Part shown: positions 41,083-41,216 of the stretch, piece after piece
Layout: each line of letters opens with the position of its first letter
Numbering within the stretch: the stretch's first letter is position 1
Source of the DNA: Brachionus plicatilis
Lineage: Eukaryota; Rotifera; Eurotatoria; Ploima; Brachionidae
Reading direction: 5' to 3'
Assembly: GCA_010279815.1 (NCBI GenBank)
Contig: QEOQ01000214.1
Coordinates: 506,254 to 547,469 of the forward strand
DNA length: 41,216 nucleotides
Made by a program: the position numbers and the translations under genes
Notes under the pieces: generated by a model
Seen by the model: the letters and a program-made list of their open reading frames with translations, nothing else
Databases searched by the model: none
What the model was told of the DNA's origin: nothing

Positions 41083-41216
41083 GTAAAAAATTTAATTATT
41101 TAATTAATAAAAGAAAATATTTTTTGGTAGCAGCTAATTATATTCTTTCGTATCTAATTTTAACTATGAAAAAAGATAAATTATTTCAGAAAAAAGATAT
41201 TTATTTTTATAAGCAT
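41083..41216 (+). other. first part of an intron of the nuclear receptor gene
   Basis: AT-rich sequence after the donor GTAAAA. The next exon is not reached. Confidence 0.7.

Overview
The window is very AT-rich animal DNA. It has spliced genes with both tiny (about 50 bp) and multi-kilobase introns, a eukaryotic tRNA gene with internal promoter boxes and a T-run terminator, a nuclear-receptor exon, a Ly6/uPAR-domain gene, and many decayed transposons. Tiny introns mixed with long repeat-filled ones in such AT-rich DNA would fit a small invertebrate such as a monogonont rotifer, but this is inference; the sequence only proves a metazoan-type genome.

Left part (about 949-24132, + strand): seven 3' exons of one giant gene for a fibrocystin-L (PKHD1L1)-like extracellular protein. 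The exons join in frame at 949-2680, 2733-2886, 2943-3163, 7098-8708, 12792-16665, 18953-19839 and 21976-24132. The visible part encodes roughly 3,290 residues once an apparent false duplication beside the N gap (14037-14534) is discounted. Domain order is seven IPT/TIG domains, G8 plus a right-handed beta-helix region, a second G8 plus beta-helix region, a conserved C-terminal ectodomain, a Ser/Thr-rich minisatellite-encoded stalk, and a hydrophobic end with no cytoplasmic tail. The N-terminus lies to the left of the window. The introns hold a hAT deletion derivative and a hAT MITE with perfect 8-bp target duplications, a long-armed foldback element with an 8-bp target duplication, a mariner fragment, a LINE 3' fragment, an intact-looking 497-aa MULE transposase ORF and a decayed MULE C-terminus.

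Middle part (24133-34350): no confident host gene. It is a graveyard of mobile DNA: a foldback MITE, a FLYWCH-MULE remnant, the N-terminal half of a mariner transposase, a zinc-knuckle fragment, a degenerate CACTA-like transposase, and two LINE pieces lying tail to tail.

Right part (34351-41216): a compact four-exon minus-strand gene for a secreted, probably GPI-anchored protein with two Ly6/uPAR domains (34351-35210); a MULE zinc-finger remnant; two LINE fragments of different families; a 510-bp foldback MITE; a tRNA-Ser(GCT) gene (39539-39620); and, at the right edge, the first coding exon of a nuclear receptor (40902-41082), which ends inside the DNA-binding domain. I saw no single new 'system'. 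The most useful points are the assembly artefact inside the giant gene, the recently expanded coding minisatellite, the Ly6 gene model, and several mobile elements with nameable ends.
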